Made by a program: the position numbers and the translations under genes. 64,000 nt of DNA from positions 95,053,676-95,117,675 of the forward strand of contig OZ007567.1 of the NCBI GenBank assembly GCA_963931925.1. The letters run 5' to 3'. Positions within the stretch are counted from its first letter, which is position 1; the number at the start of each line of letters is the position of its first letter. Positions 48,617-59,462 of this stretch are shown one piece after another. Source of the stretch: Onchidella celtica (Eukaryota > Mollusca > Gastropoda > Systellommatophora > Onchidiidae). The notes beneath the pieces are model-generated. The model was not told where the DNA came from. It made no database searches and worked only from the letters and a program-made list of their open reading frames with translations.

Positions 48617-49492
48617 TTATGAGAGATGACGCATGAGTAAATTGAGAAGGATCCCATCCATACTGCTGAAGTTCACAACGGGTACGATGGCTTTTCCCTC
48701 ACTGCCGTAGTGTGGGGAGGGGTGGATGTGGCGGCTGTGGTGATGACGATGACGACGATGATCCTTAGGTTTGCGCAGCAATGTTCCCAGGCGGATCCTC
48801 TTGTGGGCTGGTCGGTCTTCAGGTGCCACCGCTGGGACTTTACGCAATCTCAATACAAGAGGATGTTCTGCTTCTGACTCTGAAAAATGCAAATAATAAC
48901 TTCATAAACACAATGACATGGAAGGTCAGATTTAATTTGATTACTGTTGTTTGGATTTGCCAGACAGATAAACTGACTGAGATCATTCCAAGAGAAAAAA
49001 ATAATTATTGAATACCGTCAACTTGAAGGGTAGCCCGAAATGATGAACTTTGTTGTTAATCATTTATTATTACGAATAGTAAATGTTTCAGATTTTATAG
49101 TAACCATTTTTGGAAATCAAATCTGTTGGCATTAACATTGTAATCACCCTTCATAAATCAAAAAGATTTCGGCCAAACATTTCCGTCCATCTTTTCACTT
49201 CCGTATAGGAATTTGACAATGAAAGTAATGATTATGTGAAATAATATTACTGAACCCAGTTTTGAGCTCGTATAGCTGAAATGTTAATAAGATCTGTTCC
49301 CTCCCTGGTCTTCCTCCCATGACAAGTCTTCCTCCCATGACAAGGACATTTTGTACAGCTCAAATAGAATTTGTTGAATGGTATTGTGTGTGTGTGGGCG
49401 CGCGTGCTAAATTAGAGCAGATACTCACCGGGTATCAGAGTTGATGAAATGACAAGCAGGATAAGAACGGAAGCCAAGGTGACGTTCTTCAT
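48617..49492 (-). CDS. Two-exon gene for a 108-residue secreted precursor
   Basis: Exon 1 is 49492-49429 on the minus strand and encodes MKNVTLASVLILLVISSTLI plus a Pro, a typical signal peptide (basic start, hydrophobic core). It ends at a consensus donor, CG|GTGAGT. Exon 2 runs from 48879, after TTTTTCAG, to a TAA at 48619-48617. The 549-bp intron is phase 1 and the frame is kept (G|AG codes Glu22). The mature part has no cysteine. In order it has ESEAEHPLVLRLRK, a basic PAHKRIRLGTLLRK stretch, a His/Arg-rich block (HRRHRHHHSRHIH) and a hydrophobic C-terminus (AIVPVVNFSSMDGILLNLLM). KR and RK sites could be cut by prohormone convertases, so a neuropeptide-like or cationic antimicrobial role is possible, but I do not recognise the family. 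The start is the only Met preceding a signal peptide. It is the only host gene I can support here. Confidence 0.75.
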
Positions 49493-49859
49493 GGTGTTAC
49501 TCTCTGTGTTTTCTTGGAAGCTTTGTCTGTGCCGGTTCTCAGAAAAGTGTGCTGTTGTGGATAATATAACAGCGAATCCTGTTCAGCCTTTGTAGATAGC
49601 TGATCTTCAGATGGAGTTCCCAATCTGCGTTGGCAGAATTGTAATTTAGTATGTGGTCTGGTCCTCTCGCTCAAGAAAACTTCGTTGCGTGGAAAAAAAA
49701 TCCGAAAAAGTTACTTGAACAGTTGCAGCTGAAACTGTCGGCTATGCAAAGCACCGGTTTGTTGCTTTTCTAAGCAAGGGCACGTTGTAAGTTGCACTGT
49801 TGTTAAGTGGAGCAATGGTATCTTTCAGCCAAGTCAGGAGTCTGATGCCAGAATGAACC

Positions 49860-49900
49860 AGCCAGTGTGAAGAATGCTTCAGATCCGTCGCTATAAATAC
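49860..49900 (-). promoter_or_regulatory. Candidate TATA box for the secreted-precursor gene
   Basis: On the minus strand TATTTATAG lies at 49899-49891, about 400 bp upstream of the start codon, which would place transcription start near 49865. The motif is almost palindromic, so orientation is uncertain and the link to the gene is inferred from position only. Confidence 0.25.
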
Positions 49901-51344
49901 TATCTGGCCAGGTAGCAAGTGAGAGGTGTGTGGCAACGTGTCTCTTTGTTTCGACCGATCAGCGTCATGTCACCAACAAATCAAGCTGCGTTATTTGTTC
50001 ACCCACCGTGAGCTCTGATTGGCTGGGACCAGTCAGTTTAAATTATTGTCATTGCGTGCAAGTCAACCCGATTTGCACCGTGGTATTCAATATAGAGAAA
50101 ACTGCATGGCTTTTAGCAAAGGTAATTACATTAATTGGTCGTTGACAGTTTAGTGGGAGACTTGAAAAGACTAATCACATCTGAGATTTAGTTCTGGAGA
50201 TGAAAATTGGATAATCCATCAGACCTGTGACTGGAGGATAAATCTTCAGTCTGCATTATCGTCCTCCCAACGTTTGACCAAATTTAGCCTTTAATCACAC
50301 AAAGTTATCTTAAAAACCCAATACAAGATTTACAAGGCAAAATTGTCTGCTTCTGAGGGATTTCTGATATTCAGATATCTCACAAGTTAACTATTTGTCT
50401 GGAACAGTGGAAACAATTAGACATGTCAATAAAAGTAGAGTTCAGTAAAGAAAGAGGAGATGTATGCCGAAGCTCAGGTATTGGGGGTTTGATTTAGGAA
50501 AACAGTAGACATTTAATATCCCTGATAGGAAAGAATGTTTCTGAAATTGAATTAATTAAAATATGAAATTAAATACAATTGTCAGCATTCTTATTGTGTA
50601 TTTGGTGGGCAACAGAAGAGTGTGGGAATAGTACATGTTGTACTGAATCATAAAATAATATAATAGGAGGCAAAAACAACTGGAACCCCCGACCTGTAGC
50701 ATCGGTCTACTAGCGTACTGTTGTAGCTGTAAAACTGTTCACAGAAGTCATACAATTTTGTTGTGGCTGGGACTTAATGTGGGAATAAAAAGACAAATAA
50801 TATTTTTTTTTTATATACATTTGTGGGTTTGGATGGGTGGGAGGGGAGGGTCCCATCTTAAAATTTTGTTTGTTTTCAATGTCCAAAATCAATTTCGATT
50901 CATTTGGCAGCGGGGAAGGGGAGGGGGAGGGGCTTTATTAAAAATCACCTGATATTCTTGGGAAACCAAGAAACGAGGTTTTTCCCCGAAAAGCTCGCCC
51001 AAAACTGTGTTAGACTTAGGATAAAACAGGAACCCAAACACAAAGGACAGCCATCGTTTACAAGAGAAGGAAGAAGAATAAAAGGATGGCTGTGAGTTTG
51101 AGAAATCGTTTAACAGTATTTGCCCACCTAATTGAGTTTACGCCACAACCACTTTTCAACTATGCCTTAACTAAACTGTCATTTCTACTTCCTGGTTTAT
51201 AAGACAGTGGGTGTGCATCAGCCACTATCTTAATACTATTTCCATAGCGTTTGAGGTTAGAGAGAACTTGTCATCATTTGTGATGCCCTTTCTCGTATTC
51301 ACAGTTTCAAATACAGGTTTTGACCAAAGCTGCTGTTAATTCAA
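49901..51344. other. No gene recognised
   Basis: Upstream flank of the secreted-precursor gene and spacer. G-rich runs lie near 50836-50850 and 50911-50935. No supported frame. Confidence 0.45.
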
Positions 51345-51553
51345 CCCTCTAGCGCCCAGTGTACCATATTTGAAACAGGTCATCTGGCGCTAAAATGCTG
51401 AGTCCTTGATACACTTACTCTTCCTATTGTATTATCAAATCATGTTCCTAATTACATATGTCTATTTTTACAATAATCTGACTATTTCAGATCAGTTCAG
51501 CATATTATTTCAGAATTTCTGGGATGGGCAATTTTCGTCTGGGCACTAGGAGG
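51345..51553. mobile_element. Putative piggyBac-like MITE, about 209 bp
   Basis: Left end CCCTCTAGCGCCCAG (51345-51359) and inverted right end CCTCCTAGTGCCCAG (51553 down to 51539) match at 13 of 15. The flanks TTCAA and TTAG (inverse) could be eroded TTAA targets, which with CCC-type ends would suggest piggyBac. Only one copy is in the window, so this rests on the inverted ends alone. Confidence 0.35.
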
Positions 51554-52596
51554 CTAACGGAGTGTCGCCTTCATAAAACTGCCTAAAGAAAATACAGAGT
51601 TAACGTTTAGCTGTGTCATACTCTGTCATTAGACTATGGTTCCCACATTGTCGTATGTGCACGTTCGCCTTTTCGAGAAAATGAGGATTGAAAGTTTGAA
51701 GAATTGTGTAAAATCGGGGTTTTGCTCAATACGTTTCTAATTGCAAACTTGCATAAAAATGCCCATGAGAAATACACCCATATCACACCTACACATAATG
51801 AAATTAGGAGTGAGAGAACGGCTTCCGTAACAAAACCTTAAAATCGGCAAAATGTCGCATACATCGATAATGCAAATACCCCCTCGGGCTGTTGATCGAT
51901 CTTGGCTCGTTTTGTGTTGCTTGTAACGAAAGTCGAAATATGACTTTGGTCCTTGTTGTTGGTTATTCCTGATGAAGATCGTCTTCATGTTGCTGGCAGA
52001 GTTCATGTTGCTGATAGCAATCATGATGGCGATTTATTTGGATGATATCATTGTTGTTGTAAGTGGTAATATTAATGGTAACGGCGGTCGAGGTGGTTTC
52101 CTTGTTGTCGTCGTTAATAATCATGTTGATGTAGGCGATATTAATACTGCTGTTATTATTATTGGTGGTAGTCCTGATGGAGATGATGATCTTGCTTGTT
52201 TCTTTTGTTGTTGTTGTTGTTGTTTGTGAAATGTTATTGATTATATAATGGTACATTGTTTGCTGTTGCTGTTGACAATGATGGTAACAAGATGGCGATG
52301 TTGTAGTGACGAATGTGATGTTTAATAACACTGTCTGTTAACGTGACCACGAGTGTCCATGTCCTGTCAATACGAATGAAAAATTTGAAATTGATATGGC
52401 TTAATGTGCGTAGTTGATGATCCTCTTGACATGTCAGTGCCCTTACTATGACGAAGAAGGTTTGACTAGGATGGGGGTGATTAATATTAAAATGATAATG
52501 AGGTCAACGTCTTGCAGCTTCCGGTCTGAAGGGTGAGGCCGATGTGGTATCCCGGGTTATATCATCAAAGTATAGAGCAGCATCGCTCATGGGAGG
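51554..52596. other. No gene; GTT/ATT-rich low complexity
   Basis: 52025-52225 is rich in TTGTTG, GGTAAT and GATGATGAT triplets, giving long chance frames on both strands (Ile/Val-rich plus, Asn/Thr-rich minus). Otherwise no supported feature. Confidence 0.5.
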
Positions 52597-52648
52597 AGAA
52601 AGAGAGAGAGAGAGAAAGAGAGAAAAAGAAGGAGAGAGGGAAAGAGAC

Positions 52649-52686
<38 letters not shown>
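52597..52686. repeat. GA microsatellite, about 90 bp
   Basis: GA repeats with AAA and ACAG interruptions; the charged and Leu/Ser frames over it are artefacts. Confidence 0.95.
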
Positions 52687-52690
<4 letters not shown>

Positions 52691-53365
52691 CAAAAGAGGC
52701 GTGGGGATAAGGAGAACAGAAATTTGGGTTAATACATGGCCCATGGTAGGGTTCATTGAGATCACCTCTTTGCTCTTAAGACTAAAGGCAACTAATTAAC
52801 TTCGCACAGTTATAGTAGACGGGCGTACAAATAATATTAGGGATAGGGAAATACCTCTCTCATTGACCCTGCCTACCTTGAAATTAAAATAAACATTGAT
52901 TGTTTTTCTCTCTATGTCTTTGTAACATACGTATGCCTGAGTTTGAACGATAGGCATATAATGAACTAAGCTAGGTACAATCACACTTCACAATGACATG
53001 TCGGCTTGTTATTGTTTCCTCACAAAATGTATGATGACTATTTTATACATAAGAATTTCATTATATGACGGTATAAAATACTTGTGTTTGTCCTTCTCCC
53101 TGTCCCCTCCGCCCCATTTTCCGGGTGATGGCCGCTTCTGATAGTGTCTCTGTCTGCCCTATCATTCTGTTAACTTATTGTGTGTAAAGTCTTGCTTCTT
53201 CCAGCACACTTTGACGGTCATCATGTCGACGTACTTTCTCCAAACCAAAGTAGTATCTAGAAACTCATGGGGGAGCCGGGCAAACAGAGAGACTTCAGAG
53301 AAAAAAACCCCCAACAACTGCACACAGAGCCCACCTAGATTCGGTCCGTTTATGTAGTGCAATTC
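52687..53365. other. No gene recognised
   Basis: Spacer between the GA array and the SINE-like unit. A 66-codon minus frame ending at 53162 has no recognisable domain. Confidence 0.4.
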
Positions 53366-53585
53366 TTCTCACCTAAAGCGCCTAGTGGCTCGGTGACCGA
53401 ATTCGGTGGCCTTTGTGTGGCTACCCTAAGGGAGCCGGACCACACCTAGGTCATGACTCCCAGGTGCCTCTCTGCTGCCTTTTTTCACTAAAAAGTATCT
53501 CCGGGCGGATTCGAACCCGCGTTTTTTAACGGGTTTTATACTCAGGACTCATTTTCCTGGGCACATCTTTCAATCCAGTGGAACA
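53366..53585 (-). mobile_element. tRNA-derived SINE-like unit
   Basis: On the minus strand a good RNA polymerase III B box, GGTTCGAATCC, is at 53518-53508 (plus strand GGATTCGAACC), followed by a body that includes GGCACCTGGGAGTCATGACC and GGTCACCGAGCCACTAGGCG. The region upstream of the B box (to about 53585) has a weak A-box-like stretch but does not fold into an intact tRNA by eye. A SINE is more likely than a functional tRNA. Ends and target duplication were not established, and only one copy is present. Confidence 0.5.
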
Positions 53586-55637
53586 TGATCAGCAACTAAT
53601 TATGATAGGGGTATTGGATTCATCTTACTGTAGTCCATGCAGCAATGAACTATTTTTGGCATTATATAATGTACTGCTTTGTATCAGTCTCACACATTGG
53701 ATGGGCAGAGTATCCTACTGACCCTGAATGTCTGGAATCTTACCGGTGATGTATGTAACTCTAGGATTCTGGACGAATAAACTACCAGGCGGCTTTTTTT
53801 CCTGTGCTTTTCAGTAAATGGTAACGATAAGTTGCATTTCATGGCATAATTTCAAATAGCATAATTACTATATACCGCTATCAGATATGGAAAAAGCGAG
53901 AAAACTCAGCAAAGACATTGTGAAGGGAGGAGACAGTAAGGTAATTAGTGGATTGCAGGGCGATGGTGAGGGAACAATAAGATCGTTATTGGAAAGGCAA
54001 ACTTCATAAAGACCGTTCCAGAGAGCTGCCTTCGAACATCGAACTTTTGGGATAAGGGTGGGGGGGGGGTGGCAACAGCATCATTTAAAATTGACAAGAG
54101 CATTAATTTATCTTTACAAAAACAAACTATATTTGTTCCCAAAGTAGATGAGAACTTTAGAGAGTGAAAGAAAAGGAATTGAAGATGTCATGGGCCCATA
54201 ATGCGCATGCGCAGCTTCAATGAAACCTTAAAATGGCGAACCATGACTCGAAATAGATCTAAATGATGCCGAGACAATGAAAACTGAAACGTAGAAGCCT
54301 GAACATTTCATAATTTCTAATAATAGCCCATGTTAAGTTCGCATTGATAATATACTGGTGTGCAAAGTTTGAAGCCTGAGTGTGATGCGAGTTCCTGAGC
54401 CTTAGGTAACCAAAGTTTCGATTATATAAATATATAGATCCCCAAATTTACTTCTTTTTTTTTTTTGAACCGCAAAAAAAAAAAAAAAAAGATGCATTTT
54501 CACTGAGTAGAATGAAAAAATATGTCTGGAAATTTTGTTGTGACTACGTGACCACCGTTATACGAATGCCACTTTAGCTAATATAATAATTACCAGTAGT
54601 CCTACTACCAAAATTATCATTAGTGTATTGCCGTCTGGCACATGAATGAGATGTAATGTAGCATGACCATTTTCTGTGGGGGAATAGTTTACTTAGAGTG
54701 AGTGATTAATGGCCTCAGACAAAATATCAGATTATTATTGTTATTATTATCATTATTATTATTGTTTTGTGGAAGGGGAAGAGGTGGGGATGCCATTATT
54801 ATTGACACATTCTCGTCGCCAACGTCTATTGTTATCATGAAAACGCAGTACCTGAAAATGAGCATTAATTACTCTTTTGCATTTACTTTCCTGAAAACCT
54901 TTCATTAGAAATGGAGTTGTATTTTGCCATGATCATAATATGCAAAACAGCGGACACTAGAGACTGTAATTATTTTGTGTGCCCATCCAACAACTGGCTA
55001 CTGGGTCTTGTAATGTTTGATCTGTCAAAACTATGTTCTGTTTCACTCCCGGTTTAGGGAGAACTGACCTTTCTAAGAGCGTGGATCTCGTCGCTTTATC
55101 TATAGCAATCAAAATGGTAATCGCCTTTAAGACAATTATTATGTTAGCATACAATTCGCTCAGCTGGCATTATTAATTATAAAGGTTCACTGTGAGTGAC
55201 TTAATTGTTTATACAACCAGATATGTTTTTCCGTTATTGTTAGGTCGGCCAGGTTATTGTCCGATGAGTGGAGTGAGCAAAAAATGAGAGAATGGGTGGA
55301 AGAGGGTGGTGAGCTATTGTTTTGTTCTACGTTTGTTTGTGTTGACTGCTGATTTCTTTCGCTGTTGATTAATCTGTTTCATTCTTACTACGGCTTTGTG
55401 TGATCTGCAAGTAGGGCTTAACCAGTATCCAATAAATAACCACCCTTTCCGTAGAGAAATGCCAAAACTCATTTCCTGGTGAGAAACCGCAGTAATGTAA
55501 GACTTGTGCTTGTAAAGGTCGCCAGAAAGGGTAATTATGTTGTGTTTTAGGTGCAGGGTTTTTAATGAAAAGCGACGAATTTCATGTGTTTCAGTGTTGG
55601 AATACATGCTGATCTCTGTAATGTGGGATCGGACATG
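53586..55637. other. No gene recognised
   Basis: AT-rich sequence with T10/A18 runs at 54453-54490, a G9 run near 54060 and an ATT-rich tract at 54733-54765. A 118-codon minus frame (55314-55670) overlaps the foldback and has no recognisable domain. Confidence 0.4.
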
Positions 55638-55834
55638 GGTACGCCAGATCAAGGCTGTTATAGGCGCCAAACTGATGGCTCGCTGCCTAATTGATATGCA
55701 TCACACTAAAACACTACTCACTGCCCACATCACCGCCGAGTGAGCAGTCTGTGATTGAGTAGTGTTTTAGTGTGATGCATAATAATTAGGTGGCGAGCCA
55801 GCAATCTGGGACCTACGCCAGCCTTGGTCTGGCT
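55638..55834. repeat. Long foldback (inverted repeat), arms about 80 bp, loop about 35
   Basis: The left arm (about 55638-55720) and right arm (about 55756-55834) are reverse complements. The innermost 25 bases (ATGCATCACACTAAAACACT plus ACTCA) are perfect, then GCCTAATT, GGCTCG and GCCAGATCAAGGCTG pair with a few mismatches or gaps. The loop contains a second small complement, CTGCCCAC, related to GTGGGCAG at 55850. No coding signal and no clear target duplication were found. It could be a foldback MITE or, if transcribed, a double-stranded RNA source. Confidence 0.8.
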
Positions 55835-55970
55835 TACCCCTTACTACAGTGGGCAGCGGACATCTCCCTCTGCTGTCGACCAGGTCGAACACGCAGTAAA
55901 ACCTGTGAAAGAAACACTAAGGACATCCAAACACTATTTCCTTTTGACTCTGAATTCAAATTAATGTAAT

Positions 55971-56203
55971 CTGAGACACAGTATACCGTGACGGCTCATT
56001 CTTCCTTCACTATAATTTATTATATAAAAAATTAACTTGCTCGGGAATAAACACGGTGAGTACCACATCTGTGCTACTGGTCTTTTTTGTTCAATTATAA
56101 AGGGCTGTGGTGCGAATTGTTGCATTGTTGCTATGGATGACACGCGGGCAAGTCGACGGACGGGATTTGTAGAATTGAACTGTCTCGGTATCCTGTGTCT
56201 CGG
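55971..56203 (+). mobile_element. MITE-B copy 4 (7-bp duplication ATGTAAT)
   Basis: 233 bp, ends CTGAGACACAG / CTGTGTCTCGG, with perfect ATGTAAT at 55964-55970 and 56204-56210. It differs from the other copies by an AT-rich replacement near 56015-56038. This copy best establishes the 7-bp duplication, since its flanks are otherwise unrelated. The frames on both strands inside are repeat shadows. Confidence 0.9.
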
Positions 56204-56210
56204 ATGTAAT

Positions 56211-57321
56211 TTAAAATACAAACTCGTGTACGTCACGATGACACAGTTGAGTCCCCTGGATCTTTCAAACCAAAGTGGACCGATGATTTCTCCCGTAAAA
56301 ATAGGCCATGACAGGCACGTGACACAAAACAAACGTAGTTGATGAAAGATGTAGTAGTTTTAACCCTATAACTGTCAGGAAAGAATAATTGTCTCCCACC
56401 ATGGGTGTTTGAACTGCAAGGCTTCGTCATACAATTTCATTATATGAGATTGTCTTTGACTTTGAGTCCCCCTCCTCCCCCCTCCCCCGTGGAAAGCTGA
56501 TTTAATTTCCAGACAACCCACAGATGAATAAAACTGTCAGTTTAATTGTCAAAGGTCAGTAAAATAAGTTAGAATTTCGGGCTCCTGATGTAAAGATATG
56601 CTTTTGCTGTTAGTGTTGATAATGACCATGTGATGAAGATGGCGATGTTGTTGGTTATTGTGCGATAGGTAAGATTATCGTGACGTTGTTATTCACTGTG
56701 GTTCTGAAGGTGCTGACGAGATCCTGGTTGTTTGTCGTTGTGAGTGGTATATGGTTATGAGGTGTAATTTGAACAGTATAGGAAAAGGACATGCAATATC
56801 AAATGATTTAATGAGACCTATAAATGCAGTGCACAATGAAAATATTTAATATTGCCATAGACTCTGATGTGAGACAACATTATTTCAGGACTTCCTATCT
56901 AACTATTGAAAGATGTGTAGTCCATTTTTGGCGCATCTCAACATTAATCTCTTTGCCATTCCTGGCAGTGAAACACATGATATAGGTTCTGCCATGTTAC
57001 AATCTAAAGTATGGAACTGTTTGGGTTTATATCTATAGAAACTTATATGAAACTTATAAGATCTCACAACTGGCAAATGTTTCTTTAGAGGAAGTGAAGT
57101 TGCGTGGCCGTTTTGATGAGAAAATGTGTGCAGAAAGCCCCTATTCATATGAAAATCTATTACAGAAATGCCAAAGTAGCAATTTTGATTTGCCAGCAGT
57201 CGTAGGTCTTCAACCGGGCATTAGGATTGCAATAGGTTCAAGTGTTCCAAAGAGGTCAGAGAATAAGTAGAACTAGCTCTGCAAATCATCGCTGGAAAAG
57301 ATAAAAAAATGAGTTTATGTC

Positions 57322-57324
<3 letters not shown>
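56211..57324. other. No gene recognised
   Basis: Mixed sequence with a CCCCTCC-rich patch near 56468. No supported feature. Confidence 0.45.

Positions 57325-57376
<52 letters not shown>
57325..57376. repeat. GA microsatellite, 52 bp
   Basis: Uninterrupted GA dinucleotides, about 26 units. Such purity suggests a young, variable locus. Confidence 0.97.
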
Positions 57377-57381
<5 letters not shown>

Positions 57382-57533
57382 CGTGAACTTGAAAGTCATA
57401 AAGGCGCTGTACCCGAGCTAACGTTTAACAGTACAGAGGGGAAAACTGGAAGGTTCTACCTAGCTCAAATTCGTGAGCCATAAAAACGTGTACAAAAATT
57501 CCGCCGTGGTCAAACTCGGAAGCTGGGTATTAG

Positions 57534-57825
57534 GTGGACAGGTCGGAGATAATTGCACCACCAACAGGTAGCCTGAGACATAATTTCAAACAATCGAACG
57601 GGAAGGTGGTCGGTCATTACATGGCCTTTCGTTACACAGATTTAAGATTTATTTCAGAAGTTGAAGCTTATGGAAAAGAAAGTGATGGTGGAATATTTCA
57701 AAATCTGAGCTTAAAACTCAGCTTGACGGAAACATTGCTGAACTCCCAGCAGATGCTGGTCTAGGTCTACAGAATTCAATTATATGTCTTCCCTATTTTC
57801 TCATCGGAGACGCAGAGAATATCCT
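57534..57825 (+). pseudogene. PIF/Harbinger-like (DDE_Tnp_4) transposase fragment
   Basis: The plus frame reads IIAPPTGSLRHNFKQSNGKV, VVGHYMAFRYTDLRFISEVE and AYGKESDGGIFQNLSLKLSL. A frame-shifted LPADAGLGLQNSI and LIGDAE continue to about 57825. This follows the DDE_Tnp_4 pattern of Harbinger transposases: DG(K)H, then P..GS..HN(Y/F)K...., a block with G...SD(G/A).(I/V)F, and later a GD.A(F) motif. The first Asp block is degraded just upstream (57505-57540), the C-terminal third is missing and there are stops, so it is a dead fragment. No terminal repeats were seen. Confidence 0.65.
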
Positions 57826-58483
57826 CTAAAACCTTATCTAATAACTCCCATCAATTCAAAGTTAACACGTGATCTGAAACTTTAATTATCGCCATTCGAG
57901 AGCAAGGCGTTGTGTCGAGTGTGCCGTTGGGGTTATAGATGCAAAATGGCCAGTGTTGAAGATGACCATTTCAACAAAAGCTGACACTGCTGTTAAGACT
58001 GTACATGCTACCGTCGCATTGCATACTGCTATTATTGCCAAAATTATTGAAAAAGACAATAGACAGAAAGTGCAAGTGCGCAAAGACCTCACGTCTACAG
58101 GAGGGCAAGAGGTCGCGACACAGTTTGAGCGACAAGTGATTTTAAATGGCAAGTTATTTATCGTCCATCATAGAGAGCACCCAGCTGGCGGTAATCGCTT
58201 GTGGTATGGACACCGTACTTAGGTTTAATGCATTTATTCCGTCGCTTCGCTACAGTGCAGCTCACCGCTTGGCTTATCGCCCGAAGTGTGGCCACACACT
58301 AAGGCAAATTTCCAAAATGGGATTAAAGAAGTAAACCAAAAAAAACAAAAAAAAACTATTATGTCTGTACAGTCTATGCCAAAGTATATAATGGGAATCT
58401 ACAACACTCAAAACTTGAAGGTGACACCCCAGGCTACGCTCATCTGATCTGTTCTCCCAAGCTACCTTTAGGCTCACAAAGCA
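57826..58483. other. No gene recognised
   Basis: Downstream of the Harbinger-like fragment; overlapping frames on both strands (57886-58222) have no recognisable domain. It might be further decayed sequence of the same transposon. Confidence 0.35.
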
Positions 58484-58491
58484 CTGAGTCC

Positions 58492-58892
58492 CACAGACTA
58501 ATAAATCAACCAGACTGGAAACACAAGCTTCGGGCTGTGTCGTTTTTTACGGAAGTTAATGAGATGCGGCCGTATAACCAACGTGGCCGCCGCTCGGGAA
58601 ATTCCGATTCTAGTTCTATCTGCAGTAGAAATTTCTTTTTATTTATCAAGATTGGTTGTACATGCATTAATAATGCATTAACTTGCCTATCCTTTCATTT
58701 TATTGTCTACAGCTGCCTTTTTTTTATTGTTATAAATGATGACCGTAGGGACTTTTAGCGACCGCTGCCTTGTAGCTATGCTGAAGCGTCGGTCGCAACC
58801 GTAAACCTAATGTGGCGGATGGTTCATGACCTTTCGCTGTTTTGTGACGTCACACAATGGGCTCATCAGTCTGGGTATTTTATTAGACTGTG
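58492..58892 (-). mobile_element. MITE-A copy 5 (uninterrupted subfamily member)
   Basis: 401 bp, ends CACAGACTAATAA and TTAGACTGTG. The flanking 8-mers CTGAGTCC (58484-58491) and CCTAGTCC (58893-58900) match at 6 of 8. It is the uninterrupted equivalent of copy 4 and supplies the empty sites for both the Helitron (near 58650) and the solo LTR (near 58730). Its middle (58660-58760) differs from copies 1-3, defining a second subfamily. Confidence 0.87.
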
Positions 58893-58900
58893 CCTAGTCC

Positions 58901-59383
58901 TGTATTATCTAGATTTAGTGGACTATGGAGTTCAACAGCACCACATGCCCTAGTGAGACTGAAACAATTCTGTGTCGCTAGGTGATTAAACAGAGGTTCA
59001 AGTGTGAGTCAAACCGACACAAGACACTCTTGACTCAGTGCGTCAATAGCCATACACTTTGCTTTTGTCATCTCCCCATGAAAGGTTTTGATTTCCCAGC
59101 GCTTAAGTTTCGGCCAACAATTCGCCTTGTTACGAGCTTCTTCAGCCACAGTAATAATGTTGACATCAGAAACCTCTCCAGTTTATGAAAAACAAATTCC
59201 TCTCTCTACGCTCGCCAGACTGATGTTGACTAGTGGACATTCTGTTTTTTCCACCTTTCATTTCAAATAGTTTTTCAATCCTTCAACCGCGGGCATCTCT
59301 GTCCATTAGTCTTCATACTAATCATAGCCTGGCACTACCTGATCTTCCGTATCTCGATATCTGTTCTAAATTTAACAGGCAAA
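58901..59383. other. No gene recognised
   Basis: Unique-looking sequence. A part near 58993-59045 weakly resembles 38990-39040 (see that spacer). Confidence 0.4.
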
Positions 59384-59462
59384 TAGACAGACAAGACAGA
59401 CTGGCATATAGACAGACAGATAGACAAAATAGACACGCAGGCAGACAAGACAGACAAGCAGT
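59384..59462. repeat. Degenerate AGAC tetranucleotide tract
   Basis: AGACAGAC-type units with ATAG, AAAT and CACG interruptions over about 80 bp; the local Arg/Asp/Gln-rich frame is its translation. Confidence 0.85.

Noticed and set aside
53508-53560. tRNA gene suggested by the B box GGTTCGAATCC (minus strand)
   Set aside because: No acceptor stem or clean anticodon arm could be formed; a tRNA-derived SINE fits better.
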